From the NCBI RefSeq assembly GCF_029964055.1, contig NZ_CP124836.1, positions 434,001 through 498,000 of the forward strand: 64,000 bases of DNA. Direction: 5' to 3'. Every line of letters starts with the position of its first letter. The stretch's first letter is position 1. Made by a program: the position numbers and the translations under genes. Shown here in pieces: positions 44,353 to 53,802 of the stretch. This DNA comes from Arthrobacter sp. EM1 (GTDB lineage: Bacteria; Actinomycetota; Actinomycetes; Actinomycetales; Micrococcaceae). A model generated the notes under the pieces. The model saw only the letters and a program-made list of their open reading frames with translations, did not search any database and had not been told where the DNA came from.

Positions 44353-45255
44353 ATGCGCACCCGTTACCTACTCCCCGTCCTCACCGTAGCCACGGCGCTC
44401 TCGCTTTCCGGCTGCGTTAACAACAGTGAACCCGCCGCCACCGGCGGGGCCTCCGGAACCGCGGACGCAATCGACGTGAAAAAGAGTGACACGATTGCAG
44501 CGATGCTCCCGGAGAAAATCAAGAGCGCAGGCGTGCTTAATGTCGGCATGGCAAACAATTACCCGCCCAACGAATTCAAGGACGACAACGGGGCGCCGGC
44601 CGGCTGGTCAGTGGACCTCACCAACGCCCTGGGGAAGGTGATGGGCTTAAAGGTCAACTTTGATATCGGCACCTTCGACAACATCCTTCCCGCCGTCCGC
44701 GCGGGAAAAGATGACATGGGCATGTCCTCCTTTACTGACACGCTGGAACGCGAAAAGCAGGTGGATTTTGTCAACTACTACTCCGCCGGAATCCAGTGGG
44801 CGGCCCCGAAGGGCAAAACGGTCGACCCTAACGACGCCTGCGGGCTCAAGGTTGCTGTCCAGGCCACCACCTACGAGGACACCCACGAAGTGCCCGCCAA
44901 GTCCAAGGCCTGCACCGACGCCGGAAAGCCGGCCATCACCATCTTCAAATACGACGCGCAGGACCAGGCGACCAACGCCCTGGTGGTCGGTCAGGTCGAC
45001 GCCATGAGCGCCGATTCACCAGTGACTCTCTACGCGATCTCCAAGACCAAGGACAAGCTGCAGACCGCGGGCACCGCCTTCGAGGTGGCACCCTACGGCA
45101 TACCCGTGGCACAGGGCAGCGAATTTACGCCGGTCCTGCAAAAGGCCCTCCAGTCGTTGATCGATGACGGCTCGTACAACAAGATCCTGTCCAAGTGGGG
45201 AGTGGAAGCCGGCGGAATCAAGACGGCGGCACTCAACGTGGCAGCCAAAGGGTGA
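44353..45255 (+). CDS. ABC transporter solute-binding lipoprotein, family 3
   Basis: A 300-aa extracellular binding protein. Signal peptide with lipobox LSLSGC, lipidated Cys near residue 21. The SBP_bac_3 domain has GVLNVGMANNYPPNEFKDDNGAPAG-type opening (about 60-85) and VDLTNALG, DNILPAVRAGKDDMGMSSFTDT. Family members bind polar amino acids or similar acids. AAGGAAAC precedes ATG 44353. First transporter gene of the operon. Confidence 0.92.
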   Translation: MRTRYLLPVLTVATALSLSGCVNNSEPAATGGASGTADAIDVKKSDTIAAMLPEKIKSAGVLNVGMANNYPPNEFKDDNGAPAGWSVDLTNALGKVMGLKVNFDIGTFDNILPAVRAGKDDMGMSSFTDTLEREKQVDFVNYYSAGIQWAAPKGKTVDPNDACGLKVAVQATTYEDTHEVPAKSKACTDAGKPAITIFKYDAQDQATNALVVGQVDAMSADSPVTLYAISKTKDKLQTAGTAFEVAPYGIPVAQGSEFTPVLQKALQSLIDDGSYNKILSKWGVEAGGIKTAALNVAAKG

Positions 45256-45261
45256 TAGCAC

Positions 45262-46302
45262 ATGAGCGAACCGGAACCCGGCCGGATGGTTGAGGCGGAG
45301 CCCGGCGGGCAAACGGAACCGGGCAGGACGCCGCGGGCCGGCAGAACCCGAACCGACGACGGCGGAGCGCCGCCGGAGGAGATCGTCGCAATCCCGCTGC
45401 GCCATCCCTGGCGGATCCTGGTGGCGGTGCTCCTGGTCCTGGGCCTGGCGGTCTTTGTCCTGGACGCCGCCCAACGCTCGGACTATGGCTGGCCCGACGT
45501 CGGCAAATTCATCTTTGACCGCCGGATCAGCCAGGCCGCCTGGGTGACCTTGTGGCTGACCGTTTATGCCATGATCGGCGCGATCGTCATCGGCTTGTTG
45601 CTGGCCATCATGCGGCTCTCACCAAACCCCGTGCTGAAGAGTATTGCCTGGCTGTACATCTGGATTTTCCGGGGGACCCCGGTATACGTGCAGCTGGTCT
45701 TCTGGGGCATCGTGTCCTTGATCTATCCGGTGTTCACGCTGGGTATTCCGTTTACGGAACCGTGGGTCACCATCCCCAACGAGATCTTCACCAACCTCTT
45801 TATCACCGCCGTGATCGGACTGGCACTCAACGAGGCCGCCTACATGTCCGAGATTGTGCGCGCCGGGCTGCTCTCAGTGGACGAGGGGCAGGCGGAAGCC
45901 TCGACGGCGCTCGCGATGTCCTGGGGGCAGACGATGCGGTTTGTGGTGGTTCCGCAGGCGATGAAGATCATCATTCCGCCCACCGGCAACGAGGTGATTT
46001 CGATGCTCAAAACCACTTCACTGGTGGCGGCGATCCCGTTGAGCATTGACCTCTACGGGGTGTCGCGCGGTATTTCCGCGGTGACCTTCACACCAGTGCC
46101 GCTGCTGATTGTGGCCTCCCTCTGGTACTTGCTCTTCACTTCCGTTTTGATGGTGGGCCAGCACTTCATTGAAAAGCGGTTCTCCCGCGGCACCGGTCGG
46201 CTGAAAACGGGCAAGGGACCGTCGACGCCGGAACCGGCACCGACGGCGGTCCCCGGTATACCGGGCGCACCGCTCGGCACGGACTTTGGCGGAAAAGGAT
46301 GA
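45262..46302 (+). CDS. Amino-acid-type ABC transporter permease
   Basis: A 346-aa HisMQ-family permease with about five TM helices. The EAA-loop is [29 protein letters not shown]. An N-terminal extension of about 50 polar residues (Glu, Gly, Pro, Arg) precedes the first TM helix, and a 40-residue Pro/Thr tail follows the last. The last codon overlaps the ATPase start (ATGA). A single permease gene implies a homodimeric channel. Confidence 0.92.
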   Translation: MSEPEPGRMVEAEPGGQTEPGRTPRAGRTRTDDGGAPPEEIVAIPLRHPWRILVAVLLVLGLAVFVLDAAQRSDYGWPDVGKFIFDRRISQAAWVTLWLTVYAMIGAIVIGLLLAIMRLSPNPVLKSIAWLYIWIFRGTPVYVQLVFWGIVSLIYPVFTLGIPFTEPWVTIPNEIFTNLFITAVIGLALNEAAYMSEIVRAGLLSVDEGQAEASTALAMSWGQTMRFVVVPQAMKIIIPPTGNEVISMLKTTSLVAAIPLSIDLYGVSRGISAVTFTPVPLLIVASLWYLLFTSVLMVGQHFIEKRFSRGTGRLKTGKGPSTPEPAPTAVPGIPGAPLGTDFGGKG

Positions 46303-47066
46303 CGGACATGCCCATGGTCCTGGCGGAGCGGGTCTCCAAGAATTTCGGCACCAACAAGGTGCTGCGCGGGATCAGCCTGGCGGTCGATCCCGGCGAGGTG
46401 CTGTGCATTGTGGGCCCCAGCGGGTCCGGCAAGTCGACGTTCCTGCGCTGCATCAACCACCTGGAGCGGGTGGACGGCGGCCGGCTGTCAGTGGACGGAC
46501 AACTGGTTGGCTACCGGCAAAAGGGGGACAAGCTCTACGAACTCAAGCTCAAGGAGGCAGCCTTCCAACGCCAGGAAATCGGAATGGTGTTCCAGCGCTT
46601 TAACCTTTTCCCCCACCTGACCGCCGTGGAGAACATCACCCTGGCCCCCATTCGGGTGAAGGGCTTGTCCAAGTCCAAGGCCACCGAGCGGGCCAGGGAG
46701 CTGCTGGACCGGGTGGGGCTTGGCGACAGGGCGGACGCCTATCCGGCGCACCTGTCCGGTGGCCAGCAGCAGCGTGTGGCCATCGCCCGTGCGCTGGCCA
46801 TGGACCCCAAGCTGATGCTCTTCGACGAACCGACAAGTGCCCTGGATCCGGAACTGGTGGGCGAGGTGCTCGACGTGATGAAGGAACTGGCCAGGACCGG
46901 CATGACCATGATCGTGGTGACCCATGAGATGGGGTTCGCCCGCGAGGTGGCAGACACGCTGGTCTTTATGGACGAAGGTGTGGTGGTCGAAGCCGGGCCA
47001 CCGCGTCAGATCCTAAGCGATCCGCAGCATGACCGGACCAAGGCGTTCCTGTCCAAGGTCCTCTGA
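46299..47066 (+). CDS. Amino-acid-type ABC transporter ATPase
   Basis: A 255-aa ATPase of the GlnQ/HisP group. Walker [10 protein letters not shown] near 39-47, signature [10 protein letters not shown], Walker [14 protein letters not shown]-loop [14 protein letters not shown]. Completes the importer with the two preceding genes. Confidence 0.94.
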   Translation: MTDMPMVLAERVSKNFGTNKVLRGISLAVDPGEVLCIVGPSGSGKSTFLRCINHLERVDGGRLSVDGQLVGYRQKGDKLYELKLKEAAFQRQEIGMVFQRFNLFPHLTAVENITLAPIRVKGLSKSKATERARELLDRVGLGDRADAYPAHLSGGQQQRVAIARALAMDPKLMLFDEPTSALDPELVGEVLDVMKELARTGMTMIVVTHEMGFAREVADTLVFMDEGVVVEAGPPRQILSDPQHDRTKAFLSKVL

Positions 47067-47113
47067 CGCGTCACGGAGTTCCGGCACCGCACGCGGTAGG
47101 ACAGACTGTTGCC

Positions 47114-48481
47114 GTGAGCAACTCTCCCCGGACCGGCCTGGCCGTCGCAGGCTTGAGCCTGGGTACTGCACTGAACCCGCTGAACTCCTCGATGATCGCC
47201 GTCGCCCTGGTGGTGCTGCGTGCGGATTTCGCGCTCGACGTCGCCACCGTCACCTGGGTGATTACCGCGTTCTACCTCACCTCCGCGGCCGGCCAGCCGC
47301 TGATGGGCCGTCTTGCCGACCGTTTCGGTCCGCGCCGGCTTTTCCTGCTGGGCATGGCCCTGGTGGCGGTGACCTGCGCACTGGCTCCCTTTGCCCCGAA
47401 TTTCGCCCTGCTTTGTGTTGCCAGGGCCGTTATGGCCCTTGGCACGGCGACGGCCTACCCGAGCGCCGTGGTGATGGTGGGGGCATTGGCCCGTCAGGCG
47501 CACGTGAAGTCGACCCGGCCGCTGGGCCGCATCCAGATGGCGAATACCTCGGCGGCTGCTGTCGGACCGGTGGTGGGCGGTCTTTTGGTGGGTTTTGTGG
47601 GCTGGCAGGCACTTTTCCTGATCAACGTTCCGTTGGCCGTCGCGGCGATCCTCCTGGTCCGGCGGTTTGCTCCGCCGGACGGGGAACGCGAGAGCGGCCG
47701 GGCCGTCGAGCTGCTGCGGGACTCGGACGTCCCCGGCGTCCTGGCCTTCGTCGGCTCCATGGTCCTGGCGATGATGGCGCTGCTGAACGTGCTGCCGGAC
47801 CACCGCTGGTGGCTGCTTGCCGCCGGCACCGGCCTAGCAGCGCTGTTCGTCTGGCGGGAACTGCGCTTTGCCACCCCGTTCCTGGATTTGCGCTTGTTGG
47901 GACGCAACCGCCCGCTGCTGCTCGTTTACCTGGGGTTTGCCCTGTTCAGCGGCGTCTACTACTTCGCCTTCTTTGGCTTGCCGCAGCTGTTGCAGGAAGC
48001 CGGGGGGTACAGCCCCGGAATGGTAGGCCTGCTGATGCTGCCGCTGGCGGCGATGTCGGTGGTGGTCACACCCGTCGCCGTCCGCGCGATTGACCGCTTT
48101 GGGGTCAAGCGTGTGCTGATTGCCGGCGTTGTGCTCCTGGTGACAGCGTCGGGGATGATGTGGCTGCTGACCGGCTCGTTCGCCATCCCGCTGGTCCTGG
48201 CCCTGACAGCACTGCTGGGTGTGCCCTACGGGGTGGTCGGCATCGCTTCGAGCCAGGGCATGTATGTGTCCACCCGGGCAGAGGAGCGCGGGGTGGCTGC
48301 GGGGATATTCCAGACCTGCCGGTACCTCGGGGCGATCATGGCTACCGTGCTGATCGGCGTCTTTTACGGCACCGGGGTGAACCAGGCTAACTGGGGACTG
48401 ATGGTCTTTGTGATGCTGGGCCTGGGTGCGGTGGTGTTTGCCGTCTCGCTGTTGTGGCGGGACCGAACCTTACCGGGGTGA
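47114..48481 (+). CDS. MFS transporter, multidrug-efflux type
   Basis: A 455-aa membrane protein with about 12-14 TM helices. Motif A-like GRLADRFGPRRLFLLG after the second helix and motif near ALNPLNSSMIAVALVVLRADF match the DHA2/EmrB group of drug:H+ antiporters. GTG start at 47114 after AGGA. Lone gene after the ABC importer. Its substrate is not determinable. Confidence 0.86.
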   Translation: MSNSPRTGLAVAGLSLGTALNPLNSSMIAVALVVLRADFALDVATVTWVITAFYLTSAAGQPLMGRLADRFGPRRLFLLGMALVAVTCALAPFAPNFALLCVARAVMALGTATAYPSAVVMVGALARQAHVKSTRPLGRIQMANTSAAAVGPVVGGLLVGFVGWQALFLINVPLAVAAILLVRRFAPPDGERESGRAVELLRDSDVPGVLAFVGSMVLAMMALLNVLPDHRWWLLAAGTGLAALFVWRELRFATPFLDLRLLGRNRPLLLVYLGFALFSGVYYFAFFGLPQLLQEAGGYSPGMVGLLMLPLAAMSVVVTPVAVRAIDRFGVKRVLIAGVVLLVTASGMMWLLTGSFAIPLVLALTALLGVPYGVVGIASSQGMYVSTRAEERGVAAGIFQTCRYLGAIMATVLIGVFYGTGVNQANWGLMVFVMLGLGAVVFAVSLLWRDRTLPG

Positions 48482-48574
48482 ACGTGACGGAAATACGCGG
48501 AAATACTGCGGCAGATGACAACCTTCGCCGGTAGGATGACAACAATCGACAAGCTGACCGGCGGTGGTGGTTGG

Positions 48575-48670
48575 ATGTCACGGTGGCGTAACAACACGGC
48601 GTACGGACCATCCGCCGGAGCCGATGGCACCGAACGATTTAGGCAGCAGCTGGGTCTGCCGGGACGCTGA
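48575..48670 (+). CDS. Possible 31-aa leader ORF upstream of GT2 gene
   Basis: ATG 48575 to TGA 48668-48670, ending 40 bases before the glycosyltransferase ATG and preceded by a G-rich stretch (GGTGGTGG). The peptide is basic and soluble (MSRWRNN..., ...FRQQLGLPGR). No family recognised. It could be an upstream leader peptide or chance. Confidence 0.2.
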   Translation: MSRWRNNTAYGPSAGADGTERFRQQLGLPGR

Positions 48671-48710
48671 TCCTGTTGGAGATTGACTGTTTAGGTGGCT
48701 GGAGCCAAAC

Positions 48711-50237
48711 ATGACAAAAAACCGTGAAACCCGTGACCGCGACCGGAGGCCCCGCAAGCGCCGGTCCCCGGAAGCCGGCGGGAGCAGTTCCCGCTCCGCC
48801 GGCCTGCTGATCGCGGGGTCCGTTGTTGCGGCGGCTGCCGCGCTCCTGACGTTGGTGTCAGCGGGCGGCGCCATGTCCTCCGAGGCGCCGGTTGAAGGGC
48901 TCGTCTTCGGGCTCTGGAAAGTGCTCTACGCCACCGAAGCCCCGGCGCCGCGGGTGATTACCGCCGCGATCGCCGTCGCCCTGGCCCTCGCGGCCGGGGT
49001 GGCACTGCTGGAGCAACGGATCGGTAACCGCAGCCGCCGCTCGCTGAACATCAACACCAAACCCTTGGCGCCCAAAGTCATTATGGCGGCGACGCGCGGA
49101 GTCTACGCCGGACCGGTCACGGTCACCGTACTTATCCCCGCCCACAACGAGGAAGCCTCGCTGCCGCTGACCCTGGCGTCACTGATGGACCAGTCGCACC
49201 CGCCCGAAAAGATCATCGTTGTTGCGGACAACTGCACCGACGGATCCGTGGCTGCCTGCCGGGCTGCCGGCGTCGAAGTCTTCGAAACAGTGGGGAACAC
49301 CCACAAAAAGGGCGGCGCGCTGAACCAGGTGCTGAGCCAGGTCCTGCCCGGGCTGGGGGACAACGACGTTGTGATGATTATGGACGCCGACACCCAGCTC
49401 GACGACGGATTCCTGGAATCCGCGGTCCGCCGGCTCAGCCAGGACCGGGCCCTGATGGCCGTGGGCGGCCTCTTCTACGGTGAGGAAGGCCACGGCATGC
49501 TGGGCCAGTTCCAGCGCAATGAATACGTCCGTTACGCCCGGGACATGCGACGGCGGCGGGGCCGGGTGTTTGTTTTGACCGGCACCGCCTCGGTATTCCG
49601 CCCGGCGGCGCTGCGGGCGGTGGCGCAAGGCCGCGGGTTGTCCCTGCCCGGTAAGCACGGGGACGTCTATGACACGGCGGCACTGACAGAGGACAACGAG
49701 CTGACGATTGCGCTGAAGTCGCTCGGCGGACTGATGATTTCACCGCAGGAATGCACTGTGGTCACCGAGCTGATGCCCACGTGGCGCACCCTCTGGGCGC
49801 AGCGGCTGCGCTGGCAGCGCGGCGCCTTGGAGAACCTCGGGGCCTACGGGATCACGCCGCAGACCATGCGGTATTGGGCGCAGCAGCTCGGTATTGGCTA
49901 TGGTGTGATCGCCCTGGGGTCCTACCTGCTGTTGATAATGCTGATGCTGCTTGCCCTGGACGAGTGGGTCTGGTTTCCCTTCTGGCTGGGCCTGGGGGCG
50001 ATTTTCACCGTAGAACGTGTGGTGACGGTGTGGCGGGCCGGCTGGCGTGGAAGGCTGTTGGCGGTGCTGATCTTCCCGGAACTGATCTTTGATATGTACC
50101 TGAACTTCGTCTACGTCAAGGGTGTTATCGATCTGTCCGTGGGGCGGCAGGCTGCGTGGAAGCACGTGCAGCACCCGGCGTCGTCCGCCGCAGCAAAAAC
50201 CGCAGCCATGACCACCACCCCGGGGAGCCACCCATGA
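48711..50237 (+). CDS. Membrane glycosyltransferase family 2
   Basis: A 508-aa processive-type GT2 (BcsA/PgaC/NodC-like). Basic N-terminus, two TM helices (about 28-52 and 81-101), GT-A domain opening LIPAHNEE at 141-148, DAD at 225-227, TED at 326-328 and QRLRW at 364-368, then three to four C-terminal TM helices. Such enzymes polymerise UDP-sugars and export the chain. No PilZ domain or accessory synthase genes are nearby. Overlaps an 80-aa membrane protein gene by 4 bases. Confidence 0.88.
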   Translation: MTKNRETRDRDRRPRKRRSPEAGGSSSRSAGLLIAGSVVAAAAALLTLVSAGGAMSSEAPVEGLVFGLWKVLYATEAPAPRVITAAIAVALALAAGVALLEQRIGNRSRRSLNINTKPLAPKVIMAATRGVYAGPVTVTVLIPAHNEEASLPLTLASLMDQSHPPEKIIVVADNCTDGSVAACRAAGVEVFETVGNTHKKGGALNQVLSQVLPGLGDNDVVMIMDADTQLDDGFLESAVRRLSQDRALMAVGGLFYGEEGHGMLGQFQRNEYVRYARDMRRRRGRVFVLTGTASVFRPAALRAVAQGRGLSLPGKHGDVYDTAALTEDNELTIALKSLGGLMISPQECTVVTELMPTWRTLWAQRLRWQRGALENLGAYGITPQTMRYWAQQLGIGYGVIALGSYLLLIMLMLLALDEWVWFPFWLGLGAIFTVERVVTVWRAGWRGRLLAVLIFPELIFDMYLNFVYVKGVIDLSVGRQAAWKHVQHPASSAAAKTAAMTTTPGSHP

Positions 50238-50476
50238 TCACGAACCACCTGACGGTCCCGGCGGGCCTCCTGCTGCCGCACGCACTGCTTGAAAGCGATG
50301 CCTTCGCGGCCTTGGCGGCGTTTGTGGCGATCAACACCGTGATGTACGTGGCCTTGGCGGTGGCTAAGATCCTGCCGAAGGTCTACGTTTCGGACTGGAT
50401 CCGGCGCAGCAATGAGCGCTCCGAACCGCGGGGCATCATCCCGGAGAATGCAACGAACGCTCCTTCGGAGGGCTAA
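50234..50476 (+). CDS. 80-aa membrane partner of the GT2 gene
   Basis: One hydrophobic helix (AFAALAAFVAINTVMYVALAVAKILPKVYV near 29-58) followed by a basic, hydrophilic tail SDWIRRSNERSEPRG. ATG 50234 overlaps the GT2 stop (ATGA), so the two are co-translated. Size and linkage suggest an accessory subunit of the polysaccharide synthase. No family recognised. Confidence 0.7.
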   Translation: MITNHLTVPAGLLLPHALLESDAFAALAAFVAINTVMYVALAVAKILPKVYVSDWIRRSNERSEPRGIIPENATNAPSEG

Positions 50477-50581
50477 CGTTTGCGGGGGCCGGGCTTCGCA
50501 CCGAAGCATCCGGCTAACGTGGTCCGGCGACTGGGGTGATCCGGACCTCCCTTTCCATCAGACAGGCGGCATCACCGGGCC

Positions 50582-51415
50582 ATGACGGTTTCAGCACGCA
50601 GCAACGTCCAGATCACCGGACCCGAGCAGGGTCCGGTACTGATGTTCGCCCACGGATTTGGCACCGATCAAAAGATGTGGGGAAAGGTCCTGCCCTATTT
50701 CACGGACACCTACCGGGTGGTGCTTTTTGACCACGTGGGGTCCGGCGGGTCTGACAAAGGCGCCTATGATGCCGGGAAGTACTCCAGCATCGGCCCCTAC
50801 GTGACGGACCTGCTGAACATCTGCACGGAACTGGATCTTCGCGAGGTGACCCTGGTGGGCCACAGCGTGGGCTCCATGATGGCCATCGAGGCCGCCGCCC
50901 GCGAGGCCACCGCCACGAACGAGAACGGGGGCCCGCGGCTGAGCAGGCTGGTGCTGTTGACGGCGTCGCCGAGCTACCTGGATCACCCCGACGACGGGTA
51001 CACCGGCGGCTTCACCAGCGACGAGCTCGATGAACTGTTTGAATCCCTCGACGCCAATTACCTGGTCTGGGCCAACTCGATGGCTCCGGTGTTTTTGAAC
51101 AATCCGGAAGCCGCCGAACTCGGTGCCGAAATCCGGGGCAGCTTCGGCCGGATCACCCCCGCGGTGGGCCGTGACTTCGCCCGGGTGGCGTTCCTGTCCG
51201 ATGTCCGGCACCGGCTGGCCGACGTCGGGATTCCGGTCCTGATCCTGCAGACCACCGATGACGTGGTGACCCCGGCGCACATCGGCGACTACCTGCTCGA
51301 ACGGCTGCCGCAAGGCACACTCAAAACCCTGGCCGCCAAGGGCCACTTCCCGCAGGCCAGTGCGCCCGAGGAGACAGCGGCCGCCATCCTCGGCTACCTG
51401 CAGAGCGGCACGTGA
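50582..51415 (+). CDS. RsbQ-like alpha/beta hydrolase
   Basis: A 277-aa hydrolase. MFAHGFGTDQKMW and FDHVGSGGSDKGAYD (oxyanion region) are signature stretches of the RsbQ/KAI2/D14 group. Triad: Ser in VGHSVGSMM, Asp in QTTDDVVTP and His in KGHFPQAS. In Bacillus RsbQ is required for the PAS phosphatase RsbP in energy-stress signalling. Here the stop overlaps the start of a PAS-GGDEF gene (GTGA). Confidence 0.88.
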   Translation: MTVSARSNVQITGPEQGPVLMFAHGFGTDQKMWGKVLPYFTDTYRVVLFDHVGSGGSDKGAYDAGKYSSIGPYVTDLLNICTELDLREVTLVGHSVGSMMAIEAAAREATATNENGGPRLSRLVLLTASPSYLDHPDDGYTGGFTSDELDELFESLDANYLVWANSMAPVFLNNPEAAELGAEIRGSFGRITPAVGRDFARVAFLSDVRHRLADVGIPVLILQTTDDVVTPAHIGDYLLERLPQGTLKTLAAKGHFPQASAPEETAAAILGYLQSGT

Positions 51416-52395
51416 ACGCCGCGCCGGAGCCCCAGCCGGCAGGCCGCACGGATTTCGCGGCGCTGTTCCATGCCGCGCCGGCCGGGTATCTGCTGACCCT
51501 GTCGGACGGGACCATCGTGGAGGCGAACCGGACGCTCTGCGACTGGACCGGCAAATCCCGCGCCGAGCTGGTGGGTTCAAGCCTGCTGCGGCTGATGCCG
51601 GCCGGTGACCGGATTATGTACCTGACCCACGCGATGCCGGAGCTGGACGCCACCGGGGTGCTGACCGAACTCTCCGTCCAGATCATTGGCGCCAACGGGA
51701 CCCGGCTGCCGGTACTTCTCGCTGCTGCGCGGTCCCGCACCGCGGCGAATGCGCCCGAGCTGGACCGCATCGTCCTATTCAGCGCCCCGGAACGCCGGCT
51801 CTACGAGCGTGAACTCGCGGCCGCGATGCGTAAGCTCGAGGCCGCCGAGGCGGACCGGGCACGGCTGCTGGCGGAAGCACGGTACGCGGCGATGCATGAT
51901 TCGCTGACCGGGCTGCCGAACCGGGCGTTGTTCGATGACCGGCTGGGGATGGCCCTGGCGGCCGCAGTGCACGACGGCGGGGAGGTAGGCCTGCTGTTCT
52001 GCGACGTCAACGGCTTCAAGACAGTCAATGACTCAATGGGCCACGCCGCCGGCGACCAGGTACTCTGCCAGGTTGCCGCGCGGCTGGCCGGAGCGATCCG
52101 CGGCGTCGACACGGCCGCGCGCTACAGCGGCGACGAATTCGTGGTGTTGGTCGCCGGTCCGGCCACCGTCGACGATGTGGAACGAGTGGCGTTGCGGGTA
52201 CTGGATTCGCTGGCACCACCCGTTATGGTCGACGGGGCCGAACTGCAGGTGGGACTTGCCATCGGCGTGGCGATCAGCAACGGAGACACCGAAACGGCCG
52301 AGGAGTTGCTGCGCCGGGCCGATGCCGATATGTACGCCTCAAAGACCCGCAGCAGGCACGGACAGCCGACGCTATTGTCCCGCCGGGTGTCCTAG
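51412..52395 (+). CDS. PAS-GGDEF diguanylate cyclase
   Basis: A 327-aa signalling protein. The N-terminal PAS domain (about 14-110) includes APAGYLLTLSDGTIVEANRT and CDWTGKSRAELVG. A coiled-coil linker (about 130-160) leads to a GGDEF domain from HDSLTGLPNR. The active-site loop reads SGDEF (239-243), a tolerated variant of GGDEF, and RGVD at 230-233 is a correctly placed inhibitory RxxD site. No TM helix, so it is cytoplasmic. GTG start overlaps the RsbQ-like gene. Confidence 0.9.
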   Translation: MNAAPEPQPAGRTDFAALFHAAPAGYLLTLSDGTIVEANRTLCDWTGKSRAELVGSSLLRLMPAGDRIMYLTHAMPELDATGVLTELSVQIIGANGTRLPVLLAAARSRTAANAPELDRIVLFSAPERRLYERELAAAMRKLEAAEADRARLLAEARYAAMHDSLTGLPNRALFDDRLGMALAAAVHDGGEVGLLFCDVNGFKTVNDSMGHAAGDQVLCQVAARLAGAIRGVDTAARYSGDEFVVLVAGPATVDDVERVALRVLDSLAPPVMVDGAELQVGLAIGVAISNGDTETAEELLRRADADMYASKTRSRHGQPTLLSRRVS

Positions 52396-52429
52396 CGGCC
52401 TTTTGCCCGCACCGCGCCGGCTGCCGGGT

Positions 52430-53626
52430 TTAGCCGCGGGTGTTCCGCTCCAGGGCCTTGTCGTGCTCGGCATGGGCGCGGTGGAGGAGATCCAGGAACT
52501 CGGTTTCATGGTGGATGAGCCGCTTGTACTTCTCCGGCAGCGTCCGCAGCTGCTCTTCTTCGCTGACCATCTTGGTGAAGATCGCGTCCCGTTCCGCGAT
52601 GTCGGTTTCGTAGCTGAGGTCCAGGTAGTCAGTGGCGTGCCTCTTGGCGCCGGAGACCGCGTTCTTGGCCTTGCCCTTGGGGCTGAAGACGGAGGCCAGG
52701 ATGGTGACGGTGAGGACTCCGAGGATGACCAGCAGCGAGGCGCCGGTGCTGACCTCGAGGACGCTGACGTGTTCGCCGTCGTTGATAAACGGCAGGTTGT
52801 TCTCGTGGAGGGCGTGCAGGACGAGTTTGACGCCGATGAAGCCCAGGACGGCGGCGAGGCCGTAGGAGAGGTAGATCAGCCGGTCCAGCAGCCCGTCGAT
52901 CAGGAAGAACAGCTGGCGCAGCCCCATCAGCGAGAAGGCGGTGGCGGTAAAGACAATATAGACGTTCTGGGTCAGGCCAAAGATGGCCGGGATCGAGTCA
53001 AGCGCAAACAGGATATCCGTCCCGCCGATGGCCACCATCACCAGGAGCATCGGGGTGAGGACGCGTTTGCCGTTTACGAGGGTGAACATTTTGTCGCCGT
53101 CGTAGTGCGAGGACGCGGGCAGGAACTTCTTGGCCAGACGGACGATCAGCCCGTCGGAGTCGTCATCGTGCGAATCCGGCCGCAGCAGGTTGCCGGCCGT
53201 GAGCAGCAGAATTAGGCCGAAGATGTAGAACACCCAGGAGAAGCTGTTGATCAGGGCGGCGCCGAGCAAGATGAACGCGGTGCGCGCAATCAGCGAGAAG
53301 ACGATCCCGAACAGCAGCACCTTCTGCTGATCGGCGCGGGGCACCCGGAAACTGGCCATAATGATGAGGAAGACGAAGAGATTATCGACCGAGAGGGCCT
53401 TCTCCGTGACGTAACCGGCGAAGTACTCCGTGCCCATGGTGGCACCGCCGAAAACCAGAACACCAACGCCGAACAGCAGGGCGATGCTGACGTAGATCGA
53501 TGACCAGATGGCCGACTCCCTGAGGGTGGGGGTGTGGGCCTTGCGTACGTGGAAGAAGAAGTCGAAGGCCAGCAGGCCCACTATTCCGATGATCGTGAAT
53601 ATCCAAACAATGGCGGGGACTTGCAT
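52430..53626 (-). CDS. TerC family integral membrane protein
   Basis: A 398-aa membrane protein with eight to nine TM helices and the family core VTEKALSVDNLFVFLIIMASF and FALDSIPAIFGLTQNVYIVF, with conserved Asp residues in TM helices. TerC proteins are linked to metal (Mn) efflux and tellurite resistance. The C-terminal 80 residues are charged and cytoplasmic (RDAIFTKMVSEEEQL). No Mn-riboswitch is seen upstream. ATG 53626. Confidence 0.9.
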   Translation of the reverse strand: MQVPAIVWIFTIIGIVGLLAFDFFFHVRKAHTPTLRESAIWSSIYVSIALLFGVGVLVFGGATMGTEYFAGYVTEKALSVDNLFVFLIIMASFRVPRADQQKVLLFGIVFSLIARTAFILLGAALINSFSWVFYIFGLILLLTAGNLLRPDSHDDDSDGLIVRLAKKFLPASSHYDGDKMFTLVNGKRVLTPMLLVMVAIGGTDILFALDSIPAIFGLTQNVYIVFTATAFSLMGLRQLFFLIDGLLDRLIYLSYGLAAVLGFIGVKLVLHALHENNLPFINDGEHVSVLEVSTGASLLVILGVLTVTILASVFSPKGKAKNAVSGAKRHATDYLDLSYETDIAERDAIFTKMVSEEEQLRTLPEKYKRLIHHETEFLDLLHRAHAEHDKALERNTRG

Positions 53627-53741
53627 GGTGCCTCATTTTTGTGTCGGCCGGTGTGGTCGGCGGGGGCTGGTCACCTAACGAACGAACGTCACGCTCGCGA
53701 AGTGCCGGGATCCCTCAAACTTAGCGCCAATGACGCTTAGA

Positions 53742-53764
53742 CGCCCGCGTTGCTGACGCGGGCG
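53742..53764. terminator. GC-rich hairpin between GDPD and TerC genes
   Basis: CGCCCGCGT (53742-53750), five-base loop, ACGCGGGCG (53756-53764). A second dyad (GGGCGGCC/GGCCGCCC) lies at 53760-53787. They follow the GDPD stop on the minus strand; without a T run, termination is only probable. Confidence 0.5.
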
Positions 53765-53802
53765 GCCCCGGGACGCGGCCGCCCGCCGCCGTTGTGGTTC
53801 CG

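Noticed and set aside
47029..48093. 354-aa plus-strand frame
   Set aside because: Arg/Pro/Gly-rich shadow of the MFS gene starting at 47114.
48482..48710. Possible riboswitch before the GT2 gene
   Set aside because: I compared by eye with c-di-GMP-I, c-di-AMP and ZTP consensus elements; order and conserved loops do not match.
53627..53802. Mn-sensing yybP-ykoY riboswitch before TerC
   Set aside because: The expected conserved loop sequences are absent; only simple GC hairpins are seen.
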